DNA of 64,000 nt, taken from positions 55,825-119,824 of the forward strand of contig CAMVPC010000003.1 of NCBI GenBank assembly GCA_947169265.1. Direction: 5' to 3'. Each line of letters opens with the position of its first letter. Positions within the stretch are counted from its first letter, which is position 1. This DNA is from an uncultured Prevotellaceae bacterium (GTDB lineage: Bacteria > Bacteroidota > Bacteroidia > Bacteroidales > Muribaculaceae). A program made the position numbers and the translations under genes. Positions 36,852 to 46,706 of the stretch are shown here, piece by piece. The notes beneath the pieces were generated by a model, which did no database searches, was not told the origin of the DNA, and saw only the letters and a list, made by a program, of their open reading frames with translations.

Positions 36852-39167
36852 ATGAAACGATATATCTTCACGATGTGCCTCACGGCCCTCGCGGCCCTCG
36901 CGGCCACGGCCCAAGACCTCACCGCCGGCGGGCGCTGGCAGTTCCACGCCATTTTCTCGAGCAGCAACCCCACGGCCTGTTTCGACACCGGCAAGCGCGT
37001 CTTCTACCAGGCGGGCGCGTCGCTGTTTTGCTACGACAAGGCCTCGCAAGAAAACGAGTCGCTCAACAGCCTCAACCGGCTCACCGACTCGGGCGTGAAG
37101 AAAATCTACTATAACGCCGCCGAGGAATATATCGTCGTGGCCTATGACGACGCCAACATCGACGTCATCCTGCGCAACGACGACGTGGTGAACCTGCCTT
37201 TCATCAAAGACGCCAATATCACCATTGACAAGACCATCAACGACATCACCTTCAACGACGACGGCTTCCTGGTGGCCACCGCATTTGGTTATGTGGCCAT
37301 CGACCACAACCGCTGGGAAGTGAAAGAGTCGCGCATTTTTGGCCGTAACATCGTCTCGGCCGCCATCGTGGGCAGCCGCATCCTGCTCGCGGCCGACGAC
37401 GGACTGTATTGCGGCGCCAACGGCAAGTACTACGGCAGCCTCGACCAGTACGCGAAACTGCTCGGCGAGAGCGGACGCATCACCCCGGCCGCGCCCAGCC
37501 GCTTCTTCTACAATAGCGGTTGGCTATACCTGGGCACGCTCAGCGAGGTGGCCGGCGGCGAGCTCACGTGCAGTCTACAGCAAGTGGCGCAGGCCACGGC
37601 ACGCGACGTGCAGCCCACCGCCGAGGGGTTTGTGGCCAGCTTCTTCCCCCAGGAGTACCACATCACTTTCGACTCCGAGTCGCTGAACAACACGCGACAC
37701 GAGGGAACCGGTATCTATTCGATGGCCACCGCCGGCGAGTGGTGGGTGCTCGACGCCGACGGACTCGCCTGCATCAAGGGCGAGGAACGTAGCGCCAGCA
37801 TCACCCCCAACGGCATCGACATCTCCACGGTGCCATTCTGGCTCACTTACGACAGCCACAACCGCCGCGTCATTCTCTCATCGACCACCGACAACGCCGT
37901 GTTGCCGCGCGCCAACCATGGCGCGAAGACCGAAATCGCGGCCTACGACGGCGACAGCTGGACCAACATCACGCCCACGGGCGTGCCCGAGGCCACCTCG
38001 GGCAACGGCGGCAACAACCGCCCGTGCTTCTCTCCCCACACGTCCGACACCTATTTCCTGGCCACCCGCATGAACGGCCTATGCCGCGTGCACGACGACG
38101 AGGTGGTCACGGTTTACGACAACAGCAACAGCCCGCTCAGCGCCACTTACCGCATGCCCGTCACGGCGTTTGACAGCGGCGGCAACCTGTGGGTGGTGCA
38201 AAGCCCTTACCAGTCGACGCCCGTCATGGCATTGCCGCGCGCCAAGCAATCGCTTGAGACCACTGTGCCCGCCGACTGGGCGGCAATGGCCGTCGACGGC
38301 GTGGCCACCGGCGGCTTCAAGCGCGCGCAGTTCACCATAGGCGCCGCCGATACCAAGGTGTATACCGCCGGTGACATGGGCAACCAAGTGGTGTTCTGGC
38401 AAAACGACCCCTCATCGCTCGAGCTCACCAAGTCGAAGGCCTACACCTCGTTTACCGACGAGGACGGAAACAACTATTCGTGGAGCTACGTCTACTGCCT
38501 GGCCACCGACAAAAACGGACGCGTGTGGATGGGCTCGACTAACGGTGTCGTGAGCATGGACCCCACCGAGGCGTTCGGCAACTTTACCGTGAACCGCATC
38601 AAGGTGGCCCGCGACGACGGTAGCGGCCTGGCCGACTACCTGCTGAGCGGACAAAACGTGTACTGCATCGCCACCGACGGGCTCAACCGCAAGTGGATAG
38701 GAACCGCCGGCAGCGGACTCTTCCTCGTGAGCGAGGACGGTGGCACCATCCTCAAGCAGTTTACCACCGAGAACAGCGACTTGAGCAGCAACCGCATCTA
38801 CGACGTGCTGTGCGACCCCGAGGGCAACTCGGTGTTTGTCGTCACTAACAACAGCGTCATGGAATATTCCAGCGACGCCACGCCGGGCGCACCCGACTAT
38901 AAGGACATCTACGCTTATCCCAATCCCGTGCAGCCCAACTACCGCGGCACTATTACTATCGCCGGACTCATGGAGAACTCGCTCGTCAAAATCGCCGACC
39001 CCGCCGGCAACGTGATTCGCACACTCAAGTCGACGGGTGGTATGGCGCTGTGGGACGGACGCAACGCGGCCGGCGACGAGGTGGGCAGTGGTGTGTATCT
39101 CGTGCTGGCCTCGCAAAACAGCAACGGATCGAGCGCCGCCGTCACCAAAATCCTCATCGTGCGCTGA
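36852..39167 (+). CDS. PorZ-like T9SS beta-propeller protein
   Basis: A 771-residue exported protein (signal MKRYIFTMCLTALAALAATA, mature start QDLTAGG). Two beta-propellers made of repeats such as 'YCLATDKNGRVWMGSTNGVV' and 'YCIATDGLNRKWIGTAGSGLF' fill residues 25-680. The end (YKDIYAYPNPVQPNY ... GSGVYLVLAS ... TKILIVR) is a FlgD-like/T9SS C-terminal domain. Length and layout match PorZ of Porphyromonas gingivalis (about 776 residues), which delivers anionic LPS to the T9SS sortase. The alternative is a generic two-component-regulator-propeller surface protein. Confidence 0.65.
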   Translation: MKRYIFTMCLTALAALAATAQDLTAGGRWQFHAIFSSSNPTACFDTGKRVFYQAGASLFCYDKASQENESLNSLNRLTDSGVKKIYYNAAEEYIVVAYDDANIDVILRNDDVVNLPFIKDANITIDKTINDITFNDDGFLVATAFGYVAIDHNRWEVKESRIFGRNIVSAAIVGSRILLAADDGLYCGANGKYYGSLDQYAKLLGESGRITPAAPSRFFYNSGWLYLGTLSEVAGGELTCSLQQVAQATARDVQPTAEGFVASFFPQEYHITFDSESLNNTRHEGTGIYSMATAGEWWVLDADGLACIKGEERSASITPNGIDISTVPFWLTYDSHNRRVILSSTTDNAVLPRANHGAKTEIAAYDGDSWTNITPTGVPEATSGNGGNNRPCFSPHTSDTYFLATRMNGLCRVHDDEVVTVYDNSNSPLSATYRMPVTAFDSGGNLWVVQSPYQSTPVMALPRAKQSLETTVPADWAAMAVDGVATGGFKRAQFTIGAADTKVYTAGDMGNQVVFWQNDPSSLELTKSKAYTSFTDEDGNNYSWSYVYCLATDKNGRVWMGSTNGVVSMDPTEAFGNFTVNRIKVARDDGSGLADYLLSGQNVYCIATDGLNRKWIGTAGSGLFLVSEDGGTILKQFTTENSDLSSNRIYDVLCDPEGNSVFVVTNNSVMEYSSDATPGAPDYKDIYAYPNPVQPNYRGTITIAGLMENSLVKIADPAGNVIRTLKSTGGMALWDGRNAAGDEVGSGVYLVLASQNSNGSSAAVTKILIVR

Positions 39168-39397
39168 CGCGCAGCGCGCATATATGTTTCGATATGTGTA
39201 ACCCCCGTAGGGAGTTACGCACGTTGCTCACGCGAAACTCAAGGTTTTGTCTGGGCCCCGTATTTATCGTCCTTTTCTTAGCGGCGAATTGCAGGTCGAA
39301 ATTCATTTTTTCCTTTTTTTTATAGAGGTGTGGGAGATTTTTTCTAATTTTGCGGCGATTTTTTATAAAGAACGTTCCAAAACACGACTTTTTTACA
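39168..39397. other. Gap between the PorZ-like gene and topA
   Basis: Short AT-rich spacer with TAATTTTG at 39345-39352 as a likely -7 box for topA; no good TTTG is found 19 bases upstream. Nothing else recognised. Confidence 0.5.
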
Positions 39398-41731
39398 ATG
39401 CCCAATAACTTAGTTATCGTCGAGTCGCCCGCCAAGGCCAAGACCATCGCCCGTTTTCTGGGTGACGAATACAAGGTGTTGTCGAGTTACGGCCACATCC
39501 GTGATTTGCACAAGAAAGATTTCAGTATCGACATCGAGCACGGCTTCAAGCCGCTCTATGAAATCCCCGATGACAAGAAACACATAGTCGAGAACCTCAA
39601 GAAAGCCGCCAAGAGCGCTACCACCGTGTGGCTCGCGAGCGATGAGGACCGCGAGGGAGAAGCTATCGCATGGCACCTGAGCGAGGTCTTGGGTCTCAAG
39701 CCCGAGGCCACCAAGCGCATCGTGTTCCACGAAATCACCAAGCCGGCTATCCTGGCCGCCATCGAGTCGCCGCGCGACATCGACTTGAACCTCGTCGACG
39801 CCCAGCAGGCGCGCCGCGTGCTCGACCGCATCGTGGGTTTCGAGCTCTCGCCCGTGCTGTGGAAGAAGATCAAGCCGGCCCTCTCGGCCGGACGCGTGCA
39901 AAGTGTGGCCGTGCGCCTCGTGGCCGAGCGCGAGAAAGAAATCAAGGCGTTTAAAAGCGAGCCTTACTACCGTGTTACCGCCACGCTCACCGCGGGCGAC
40001 GCCACGGTGGATGCCGAGCTCAACCGCCGCTTGGCGACGCGCGACGAGGCCCTGGAGTTGCTTGAGCATTGCAAAACGGCATCGTTCACGGTGCTTGACG
40101 TGAGCACCAAGCCGCTCAAGAAGAATCCGGCTCCCCCGTTCACCACGTCCACGTTACAGCAAGAGGCGGCCCGCAAGCTGGGCTTCTCGGTGTCGCAAAC
40201 CATGCGCGTGGCGCAGACGCTCTACGAGGCCGGTCACATCACTTATATGCGTACCGACTCGGTGAACCTGTCGAAACTTGCCCTGGGCACTATCGCCGGC
40301 GAGATAGAGAAAACGCTGGGAAAGAAATACCTGCACGTGCGCAACTACCACACCACCAGCAAGGGCGCGCAGGAGGCCCACGAAGCCATTCGCCCCACGT
40401 TTATCAGCAACCACGACATCGAGGGAACGTCGCAAGAGAAACGCCTCTATCAGCTCATCTGGCGGCGCACGCTGGCTTCGCAGATGGCCGAGGCGCAAAT
40501 CGAGCGCTCCACAATGGAAGTGGCCATCAGCGGTCGCGACGACCAATTCACGGCCACCGGCGATGTGGTGACCTTCGACGGCTTCCTCAAGGTGTATGCC
40601 GAGGATGGCGATGACGACAAGAGCCTGAAGGCTCCCATCCTGGCGCTGCCGCCTCTCCACGCCGGCATGGCTCTCAGCGCTACCGAGGTCACGGCCACGC
40701 AACGCTTCACGATGCAGCCGCCGCGCTACAGCGAGGCCATGCTGGTGCGCCGTCTCGAGGAACTGGGCATAGGGCGTCCGTCGACCTATGCGCCCACGAT
40801 TTCCACCATCCAGACGCGCGAATATGTCGTCAAGGGCGAGAACAAGGGCGACAAGCAGGAATATGAGGTCATCACCCTCAAGAAGGGGAAAGTGACCACG
40901 CGCTCCAAGAGCGAGACACGCGCCGGCGACAGGGGACGCCTCTTGCCCACCGACATCGGCATGGTGGTCAACGACTTCCTCATGGAATACTTTCCCCAAA
41001 TCATGGACTACAACTTCACGGCGCAGGTCGAGACCGACTTTGACGATATCGCTGCCGGAAAAGCCAAGTGGAACACCGAAATAAAGAAGTTCTACAAGAC
41101 TTTCCACGCCACCATCGACGATGTGTCGAAGATGAGGCTCGAGCACAAGGTGGGCGAGCGACAACTGGGCAACGACCCCAAAACGGGCAAGCCCGTCTCG
41201 GTCAAGATTGGGCGTTACGGGCCCGTCGTGCAGCTCGGTAGCACCGACGATAGCGACAAACCGCGGTTCGCGCCGCTCGAGAAAGGACAAAGCGTGAACA
41301 CACTCACCCTCGACGAGGCCCTCAAACTCTTTGAGATGCCGCGCTCGCTGGGCGACTACGAAGGCAAGGAAATCACCGTGTCGACAGGTCGTTTCGGCCC
41401 CTATGTGAAACACGACGGCAAGTTTGTCTCCATCCCCAAGGAAACCTCGCCTTACGCCATCACGCGCGACGAGGCTGTGGCTCTCATCGAGGCCAAGCGG
41501 ACCAGCGAGGCCAAGAAGGTCATCAAGACCTTTGCCGAAGAGCCCGACCTGCAGGTACTTAACGGACGTTTTGGCCCCTATATCGCTTACGCCAAGAGCA
41601 ACTACAAGATTCCCAAGGGAAAAGATGCCGAGGCACTCACCCTCGAGGAATGTCGCGAAATCGTGGCCAATGAGGCCAACGCCACCAAGAAACGGGGAAC
41701 GCGTCGCGTCGCCCGTGCCGCCAAGAAATGA
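39398..41731 (+). CDS. topA: DNA topoisomerase I (type IA)
   Basis: Relaxes negative supercoils. The 777-residue protein begins with the Toprim domain (LVIVESPAKAKTIARFLG; acidic triad in ASDEDREGEAIAWHL near 85-99). The active-site Tyr is in ITYMRTDSVNLS near 282-293. The C-terminus lacks the four-cysteine zinc fingers of E. coli TopA and instead has three Toprim_Crpt-like repeats, each with G-R-[YF]-G-P (IGRYGPVVQLG, TGRFGPYVKHD, NGRFGPYIAYA). The start ATG at 39398 gives MPNNLVIVESPAK; the longer frame reads through the promoter region. Confidence 0.96.
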   Translation: MPNNLVIVESPAKAKTIARFLGDEYKVLSSYGHIRDLHKKDFSIDIEHGFKPLYEIPDDKKHIVENLKKAAKSATTVWLASDEDREGEAIAWHLSEVLGLKPEATKRIVFHEITKPAILAAIESPRDIDLNLVDAQQARRVLDRIVGFELSPVLWKKIKPALSAGRVQSVAVRLVAEREKEIKAFKSEPYYRVTATLTAGDATVDAELNRRLATRDEALELLEHCKTASFTVLDVSTKPLKKNPAPPFTTSTLQQEAARKLGFSVSQTMRVAQTLYEAGHITYMRTDSVNLSKLALGTIAGEIEKTLGKKYLHVRNYHTTSKGAQEAHEAIRPTFISNHDIEGTSQEKRLYQLIWRRTLASQMAEAQIERSTMEVAISGRDDQFTATGDVVTFDGFLKVYAEDGDDDKSLKAPILALPPLHAGMALSATEVTATQRFTMQPPRYSEAMLVRRLEELGIGRPSTYAPTISTIQTREYVVKGENKGDKQEYEVITLKKGKVTTRSKSETRAGDRGRLLPTDIGMVVNDFLMEYFPQIMDYNFTAQVETDFDDIAAGKAKWNTEIKKFYKTFHATIDDVSKMRLEHKVGERQLGNDPKTGKPVSVKIGRYGPVVQLGSTDDSDKPRFAPLEKGQSVNTLTLDEALKLFEMPRSLGDYEGKEITVSTGRFGPYVKHDGKFVSIPKETSPYAITRDEAVALIEAKRTSEAKKVIKTFAEEPDLQVLNGRFGPYIAYAKSNYKIPKGKDAEALTLEECREIVANEANATKKRGTRRVARAAKK

Positions 41732-42378
41732 GCCGCACGGCCATCGTGGGCACTGCCTGTGCCGGTAGCGTGAACTACTATGCCGCGCTGCTGGCCGTCG
41801 GCCATGTCATTATCGACACCGCCGAGTGCCGCCTGCCGTTGCGGCACTCCCACCACCGCTATGCCATCGCCGGACCCAATGGCGTGACGCGGCTCACCGT
41901 GCCGCTCGTGGGAGAAACGGCGACCCTTGCCGTACCTCTCAGCGAGGTGCGTGTCAGCGAGCATGCCCGTTGGCGGCACCAGCACTGGGGCGCCCTCATG
42001 GCGGCCTACGGCAAGTCGCCCTATTTCGAGCATCTGGCGCCCGCCTTGCACGCTATCCTCGTCGAGGGGGGACAAACGCACTTGCTCGATCTCAACCGCG
42101 CCCTGCACACACTTGTGGTTGATTTCATGGACCTGCCCATCACCACGACTTATACCGACGTCACCGCGCGGGACGTGCCCGGCGACGCCCTCGACTGGCG
42201 ACCGCTGTTGGGCACCAAGCGCGGCGACCGACTGCCGCTCACCGCTGTGCCTTACTACCAACCGTGGGCCGCGCGCCACGGCTTCATCGCCGGCTTGAGC
42301 ATCCTCGACCTGGCTATGAATGAAGGCCGCGAGGGCATTTTCACCCTGCTCGCCATGGCGAAGCCCCTCATGAGGTGA
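41728..42378 (+). CDS. WbqC family protein
   Basis: A 216-residue protein with the WbqC pattern: an N-terminal 'VNYYAALLAVGHVIID', 'HSHHRYAIAGPNGVTRLTVPL' and 'RWRHQHWGALMAAYGKSPYF', then 'FIAGLSILDLAMNEG' at the end. WbqC proteins are linked to O-antigen/polysaccharide loci and may be acyl or amino-sugar transferases, but activity is unproven. Its ATG overlaps the topA stop codon (ATGA), so translation is probably coupled. Confidence 0.85.
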   Translation: MSRTAIVGTACAGSVNYYAALLAVGHVIIDTAECRLPLRHSHHRYAIAGPNGVTRLTVPLVGETATLAVPLSEVRVSEHARWRHQHWGALMAAYGKSPYFEHLAPALHAILVEGGQTHLLDLNRALHTLVVDFMDLPITTTYTDVTARDVPGDALDWRPLLGTKRGDRLPLTAVPYYQPWAARHGFIAGLSILDLAMNEGREGIFTLLAMAKPLMR

Positions 42379-42397
42379 AATATACCTTGAAAAAAGA

Positions 42398-42428
42398 CGG
42401 GGGCACGCATTGTGTGGCGTGCCCCCGT
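42398..42428 (-). terminator. Terminator between wbqC and rubrerythrin
   Basis: CGGGGGCACGC/GCGTGCCCCCG, an 11-base perfect stem with a 9-base loop. The minus strand continues with TCTTTTTTC, so it mainly terminates the rubrerythrin gene; it may also stop the convergent topA-wbqC transcript. Confidence 0.85.
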
Positions 42429-42454
42429 TGGATAGTCGTTAATTGGACCGTGAA

Positions 42455-43006
42455 TTACTTCTTGAAGAAGCGATTGTAAAGGCCCTTGAAACCCTGGCCG
42501 TGGCGAGCCTCGTCGCGAGCCATCTCGTGCACGGTGTCGTGGATGGCGTCGAGGTTCTGAGCCTTGGCGAGCTTAGCGATGCGCGTCTTGTCTTCGCAGG
42601 CGCCGGCTTCGGCCATCATGCGCTTCTCGAGGTTCGTCTTGGTGTCCCACACCACTTCGCCCAGGAGCTCGGCAAACTTTGCGGCGTGCTCGGCCTCCTC
42701 AAAGGCGTAGCGCTTGAAAGCCTCGGCGATTTCGGGGTATCCCTCGCGGTCGGCCTGGCGCGACATGGCCAGATATTGTCCCACCTCGCTGCATTCGCCG
42801 GTGAAGTGGTCGCGGAGTCCTTGCAGGATTTCGGGGTCAACGCCCTTGGCGACGCCCACCACATGCTCGGCGGCGTAGGCCGGTCCGTCTTCTTCGATAA
42901 CTTCCTTAAACTTGCTTGCGGGCACCTTGCATTGCGGGCACTTCTCGGGCGGCGTGTCGCCTTCGTGCACATAACCGCACACGGTGCAAATCCATTTCTT
43001 TGCCAT
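42455..43006 (-). CDS. Reverse rubrerythrin (N-terminal rubredoxin)
   Basis: A 183-residue oxygen/peroxide-detoxifying protein. The rubredoxin domain comes first ([20 protein letters not shown], residues 7-26). The ferritin-like di-iron domain follows, with ligands in [20 protein letters not shown] and DEARHGQGF. Domain order is the reverse of classical rubrerythrin, as in the NADH-peroxidase-linked proteins of anaerobes. The start at 43006 ([11 protein letters not shown]) lies after a strong promoter; the longer frame starts upstream of it. Confidence 0.92.
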   Translation of the reverse strand: MAKKWICTVCGYVHEGDTPPEKCPQCKVPASKFKEVIEEDGPAYAAEHVVGVAKGVDPEILQGLRDHFTGECSEVGQYLAMSRQADREGYPEIAEAFKRYAFEEAEHAAKFAELLGEVVWDTKTNLEKRMMAEAGACEDKTRIAKLAKAQNLDAIHDTVHEMARDEARHGQGFKGLYNRFFKK

Positions 43007-43060
43007 AACTAAAATAGTGAATTGTTTTAGGGGTGAATAATTAGTGATTAGTTGTGGGGA

Positions 43061-43091
43061 CAAAGATAAGATTTTTTCCTGACATCGCAAA
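43061..43091 (-). promoter_or_regulatory. Rubrerythrin promoter
   Basis: On the minus strand TTTG (43088-43091), a 19-base spacer and TATCTTTG (43061-43068): a full consensus match. Confidence 0.8.
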
Positions 43092-43137
43092 ATTATTTCG
43101 CGAACTTGAGTCGCGTCGCTTTTTTGTGCGTCGCCCG

Positions 43138-43168
43138 TTGCGAATTTGGATAAAAAAGGTTAAATTTG
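43138..43168 (+). promoter_or_regulatory. Promoter of the DUF3298-GHL10-DUF2027 group
   Basis: TTG (43138-43140), a 20-base spacer and TAAATTTG (43161-43168), 33 bases before the ATG at 43201. Confidence 0.6.
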
Positions 43169-43200
43169 CGTGCTGATAATTTTTATAAGATTGTGAGACA

Positions 43201-44064
43201 ATGAAAAAGATAGCATTACTACTACTCTTGACAATCCTGGCGAGCCTGCTGCCGGCACAGCAAGCTCAAGCGCGCCGCAAGACGCGCCGTGGCGCCCGCG
43301 CCGCCGCGCAAGCCCCCCAACCCACCATCACCCACCGCGCGCTCGAGTGCGATGGGGTGACGTTGCTCTACGACAGCATCGACGCTCCGGCTTACTACAA
43401 GGTGAGCAAGGACGCCGCAGGCTTTAGTAACGGCTACAGCGACAATTCGTTTGCCATCGACTGGCCCGTGAGCCTCAATGGCCGCGACGCCGAAGCATTG
43501 CGGCGTGCCCTGCTCACGTGGCTCACGGCCGGTAACGCCGACCCGTTGCCCACCATCGACCGGCTGGTGAAGGAGCGCACAGAGTGCGATTTCAACGCGG
43601 GTGGCGCGCCCCGTCGTGTGGCCAAGCTTCCCGATGACGACGAGAGCGAGCCGCTGTGTGATGTGAGTCGCGTGAGGGTGCACCGGTTGACGTCAAAGCT
43701 GCTCGTCTATGCCTGGGAGTATCACGGCTATTATGGCGGCGGCACGGCTGCCAGCACGGCCTACGAGACGACGTTCCTCAACTATGACCTGGCCGCGGGT
43801 CGCGTGCTCACGCTTGACGACGTGTTGCGTCCTGAGGCCGTGAGCGTGCTCGAAGCCGAGCTCAAGCGCAATGCCGACGAGTGGGACTTCTTGTGGGACG
43901 AGTTCAAGGCCGCGCCTTGGCTGAGCGACCAGTTTTGCATCGAGGCCGACAAGATACTGTTTTGCTACGACAAGTATCGTGTGGCGCCGGGATTGGCTGG
44001 GCAGGTGATTATCGAGCTGCCCCTGAGCGCGCTCGCCCCTTACCTGAAAATAGATATCCAATAA
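43201..44064 (+). CDS. Secreted DUF3298 (RsiV-like) protein 1
   Basis: A 287-residue exported protein (signal MKKIALLLLLTILASLLPAQ). A basic stretch follows (RRKTRRGARA). The C-terminal half matches DUF3298: 'AWEYHGYYGGGTAASTAYET', 'FLNYDLAAGRVLTLDDVL', 'ILFCYDKYRVAPGLAGQV'. In RsiV this domain binds lysozyme; here no anti-sigma membrane part is present, so it is a free periplasmic protein of unknown ligand. A paralogue lies at 47.9 kb. It starts a plus-strand group with the GHL10 gene 25 bases later. Confidence 0.75.
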   Translation: MKKIALLLLLTILASLLPAQQAQARRKTRRGARAAAQAPQPTITHRALECDGVTLLYDSIDAPAYYKVSKDAAGFSNGYSDNSFAIDWPVSLNGRDAEALRRALLTWLTAGNADPLPTIDRLVKERTECDFNAGGAPRRVAKLPDDDESEPLCDVSRVRVHRLTSKLLVYAWEYHGYYGGGTAASTAYETTFLNYDLAAGRVLTLDDVLRPEAVSVLEAELKRNADEWDFLWDEFKAAPWLSDQFCIEADKILFCYDKYRVAPGLAGQVIIELPLSALAPYLKIDIQ

Positions 44065-44089
44065 CACCATTAATAGAAATTTAGACAAA

Positions 44090-46696
44090 ATGAAAAGATT
44101 ATTGTTTTTACTCGTCGCCGTGGCCGCGCTCGCCACGCCGGCAACCCGGGCGGCCGACATTCAGGCTATGCCCCATCGCGAGTTCCGCTCGGCATGGGTG
44201 GCCACCGTGTGGGCCCTCGACTGGCCCGAGACGATAGGCAGCAGCGCTACTGTGGTGGCGCGCCAAAAGGCCTCGCTCGACCGCATGCTCGACTCGTTGC
44301 AGCGCTGCAATTTCAACGCCGTCAACTTCCAAGTGCGCTCGATGTGCGACGCTATGTACCGTTCCAGTTATGAGCCCTGGTCGAGCTACCTGACCGGCAC
44401 CCGTGGCCTCGACCCGGGGTGGGACCCGCTCGAATATGTGGTGGAGGCTTGCCACGCGCGCGGCATGGAATGTCATGCGTGGGTCAATCCTTATCGTTTC
44501 AGCAGCAACGGCATCGGCCAGTGGAGCACGGCTAAAGACGAGGAGCTCAAGGCGAGCGGCCTGCTCATCGCCAGCGGCACCTATGTGGTGCTCGACCCGG
44601 CCCGCCAAGAGTCGATTGACCGCATCGTGAACGTGTGCCGCGAGATTATCACAAACTATGACGTGGACGGCATCCTCTATGATGACTATTTTTATCCCGA
44701 CGGTATCAACAGCGACCCCAGCGCGCCCGACTATAGCGAGTGGCAAAATAGCGGCACCTCATTGTCGCTGGCCGACTGGCGGCGCGACAATGTCAACCGC
44801 ATGGTGAGCAGCGTGTACAGCATGATTCAGCAGGTGCGGCCGCAGGTGCGATTTGGCATCTCGCCCGCCGGTGTGGCTTGCACCAACGCGTCGCTGGCCG
44901 CAAGCTATGGCGTGAGCCCGTGTCCCAGCGGCAGCGACTGGCAGTATAACGGCATCTACAGCGACCCGCTGGCCTGGCTGCAGGCGGGTACCATCGACTA
45001 TATTTCGCCGCAGGTTTACTGGCGCATCGGCAATTCAAGTGCCGACTATGGAAAAATCACGCCGTGGTGGGGCGAGGTGGCCCACAAGTTTGGCCGCCAC
45101 GTGTATATCTCCCATTCCATCAGCAACCTCACGGCTACCAGCGGCGAAAGCACGTTACGCAAGTTCCTCGACGAGGTGAACCTGAACCGCACGTCGAACC
45201 TCGACGCCGCTCCCGGCTCCATCTTCTATTCGTGTAAATACCTCTATCGCACCGGTGCCGACGAGGAACTCTCCACCTACTTGAGCCGCACAGCCTACAC
45301 GCGGCCGGCATTGCCGCCGGCCATGTCGTGGAAACCCGGTGTCGACCCGGGCGCCGTGCAGTCGCTCGCGATTGCCGACCATGTGCTGACGTGGCAACCT
45401 GTCGAGGGTTATAAATATTCGATTTATGCGATTCCCAACAGTGTGGACCCCAGCCGCTTCGAGCCTTGCGCGCAATATCTGGCGGCAGTGTCTTACGAGC
45501 CGCGTTACGAGCTTCCGTCCCACTTGCGCTATGGCTACTACTTTGCTGTATGTCCGCTCGACAGGACCAACAACGAGTTTGCCCCGGCACTGCTCGTTCC
45601 CGATGCCTCGCGGCAGCTGCCTGCACCCGAGCTCCAGTCGCCGGCCGCCGGCGCCTTGCTCCCCGACCCGTTCACGTTCTCGTGGCAAGCCGTCGACGGC
45701 GCTCAAGGCTATATGATAGAGTTGTCGCGCGATGAGGCTATGGACGACATTTTCCTGCGTGCCACCACAGCCGCGACGTCAATGTCACTCACTCAGCTCA
45801 AGGACTTGGATCCGGGCACCTATTATTGGCGCGTGCGCGCTTGTGCCGAGGGCTGGCGCGACGGTGTGAGCACGACGCGTTCGTTTTCGCCCCTGCTGTT
45901 CACCGTCACTTATCCCGAGCAAGGGCAGGAAGACGTGCACCCGTCGTTCACCGCACGCTGGCTCACCGCCGGCCTCGATAACGAGGCTACGGTAGAGGTA
46001 GCCACAAGCGCCACGTTTGCCACGAGCGCCATCGTGTTCACGGGTACTTCAACGACAGGGAGCCTCGACATCCCCAAGTACACCCTCAAGTGTGGCACCA
46101 TCTACTACCTGCGCGTGCGCCGCACGGTTGACGGAGAGGAGAAAATCACCAACCCCGTCACGTTCACCACGAGTTTCCTGGTGGCCGAGCCGCCGGTGTT
46201 TGCCGTGCCCACGGCCGGCGGCACCCTATACAGCGACCAGCGCCTGGAGGTGGTGCGTCAGGAGGCCGCCTTGACCTATGTGCTCGAGGTGTCGCCGAGT
46301 GCTACATCGTGGGGCCGCACCCGTTACATCGAAACACTCACCGACTTCGCTTATCAGAGCAAGAACGAGGCGAGCGCCATTAAAGCCAACAGCAAATATC
46401 TCGTGGATGGCAATACCTATTATGCGCGCGCCCGAGCCGCCTACGTCACGCCCACCGGTAACACCAACACCGCCTATTCGACGCCTATCGCCTTTGTGTA
46501 TCGTAGCGGCACCGCCCCCGTGGGCGTGCCGGGCGACGTCAATGGCGACGGCCTGGTGAGCGGTGCCGACGTTACGGCGCTCTACGGCGTGTTGCTCGAT
46601 GGTACCGTGCCCGCCGGCAACGCCGATGTGAACGGCGACGGCAACGTGAACGGCGCCGACGTGACCACCCTGTATAACCTCTTACTCAACCCATAA
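44090..46696 (+). CDS. Secreted GHL10/DUF187-family glycoside hydrolase-like protein with dockerin
   Basis: An 868-residue exported protein (signal peptide, then AADIQAMPHREFRSAWVATV). Residues 25-370 form the GHL10 (UPF0748/DUF187) TIM barrel: 'LQRCNFNAVNFQVRSMCDAM', 'GMECHAWVNPYRFSSNG', 'NYDVDGILYDDYFYPDG', 'RPQVRFGISPAGV'. These are typical of putative peptidoglycan- or glycan-cleaving enzymes; the DGILYDDYF strand carries likely acid residues. Fn3-like sandwiches follow to about 810. The last 55 residues are a type I dockerin (DVNGDGLVSGADVTALYG, then DVNGDGNVNGADVTTLYN), very like that of the 34.7-kb protein. Confidence 0.85.
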   Translation: MKRLLFLLVAVAALATPATRAADIQAMPHREFRSAWVATVWALDWPETIGSSATVVARQKASLDRMLDSLQRCNFNAVNFQVRSMCDAMYRSSYEPWSSYLTGTRGLDPGWDPLEYVVEACHARGMECHAWVNPYRFSSNGIGQWSTAKDEELKASGLLIASGTYVVLDPARQESIDRIVNVCREIITNYDVDGILYDDYFYPDGINSDPSAPDYSEWQNSGTSLSLADWRRDNVNRMVSSVYSMIQQVRPQVRFGISPAGVACTNASLAASYGVSPCPSGSDWQYNGIYSDPLAWLQAGTIDYISPQVYWRIGNSSADYGKITPWWGEVAHKFGRHVYISHSISNLTATSGESTLRKFLDEVNLNRTSNLDAAPGSIFYSCKYLYRTGADEELSTYLSRTAYTRPALPPAMSWKPGVDPGAVQSLAIADHVLTWQPVEGYKYSIYAIPNSVDPSRFEPCAQYLAAVSYEPRYELPSHLRYGYYFAVCPLDRTNNEFAPALLVPDASRQLPAPELQSPAAGALLPDPFTFSWQAVDGAQGYMIELSRDEAMDDIFLRATTAATSMSLTQLKDLDPGTYYWRVRACAEGWRDGVSTTRSFSPLLFTVTYPEQGQEDVHPSFTARWLTAGLDNEATVEVATSATFATSAIVFTGTSTTGSLDIPKYTLKCGTIYYLRVRRTVDGEEKITNPVTFTTSFLVAEPPVFAVPTAGGTLYSDQRLEVVRQEAALTYVLEVSPSATSWGRTRYIETLTDFAYQSKNEASAIKANSKYLVDGNTYYARARAAYVTPTGNTNTAYSTPIAFVYRSGTAPVGVPGDVNGDGLVSGADVTALYGVLLDGTVPAGNADVNGDGNVNGADVTTLYNLLLNP

Positions 46697-46706
46697 CCCA
46701 ACAAGC

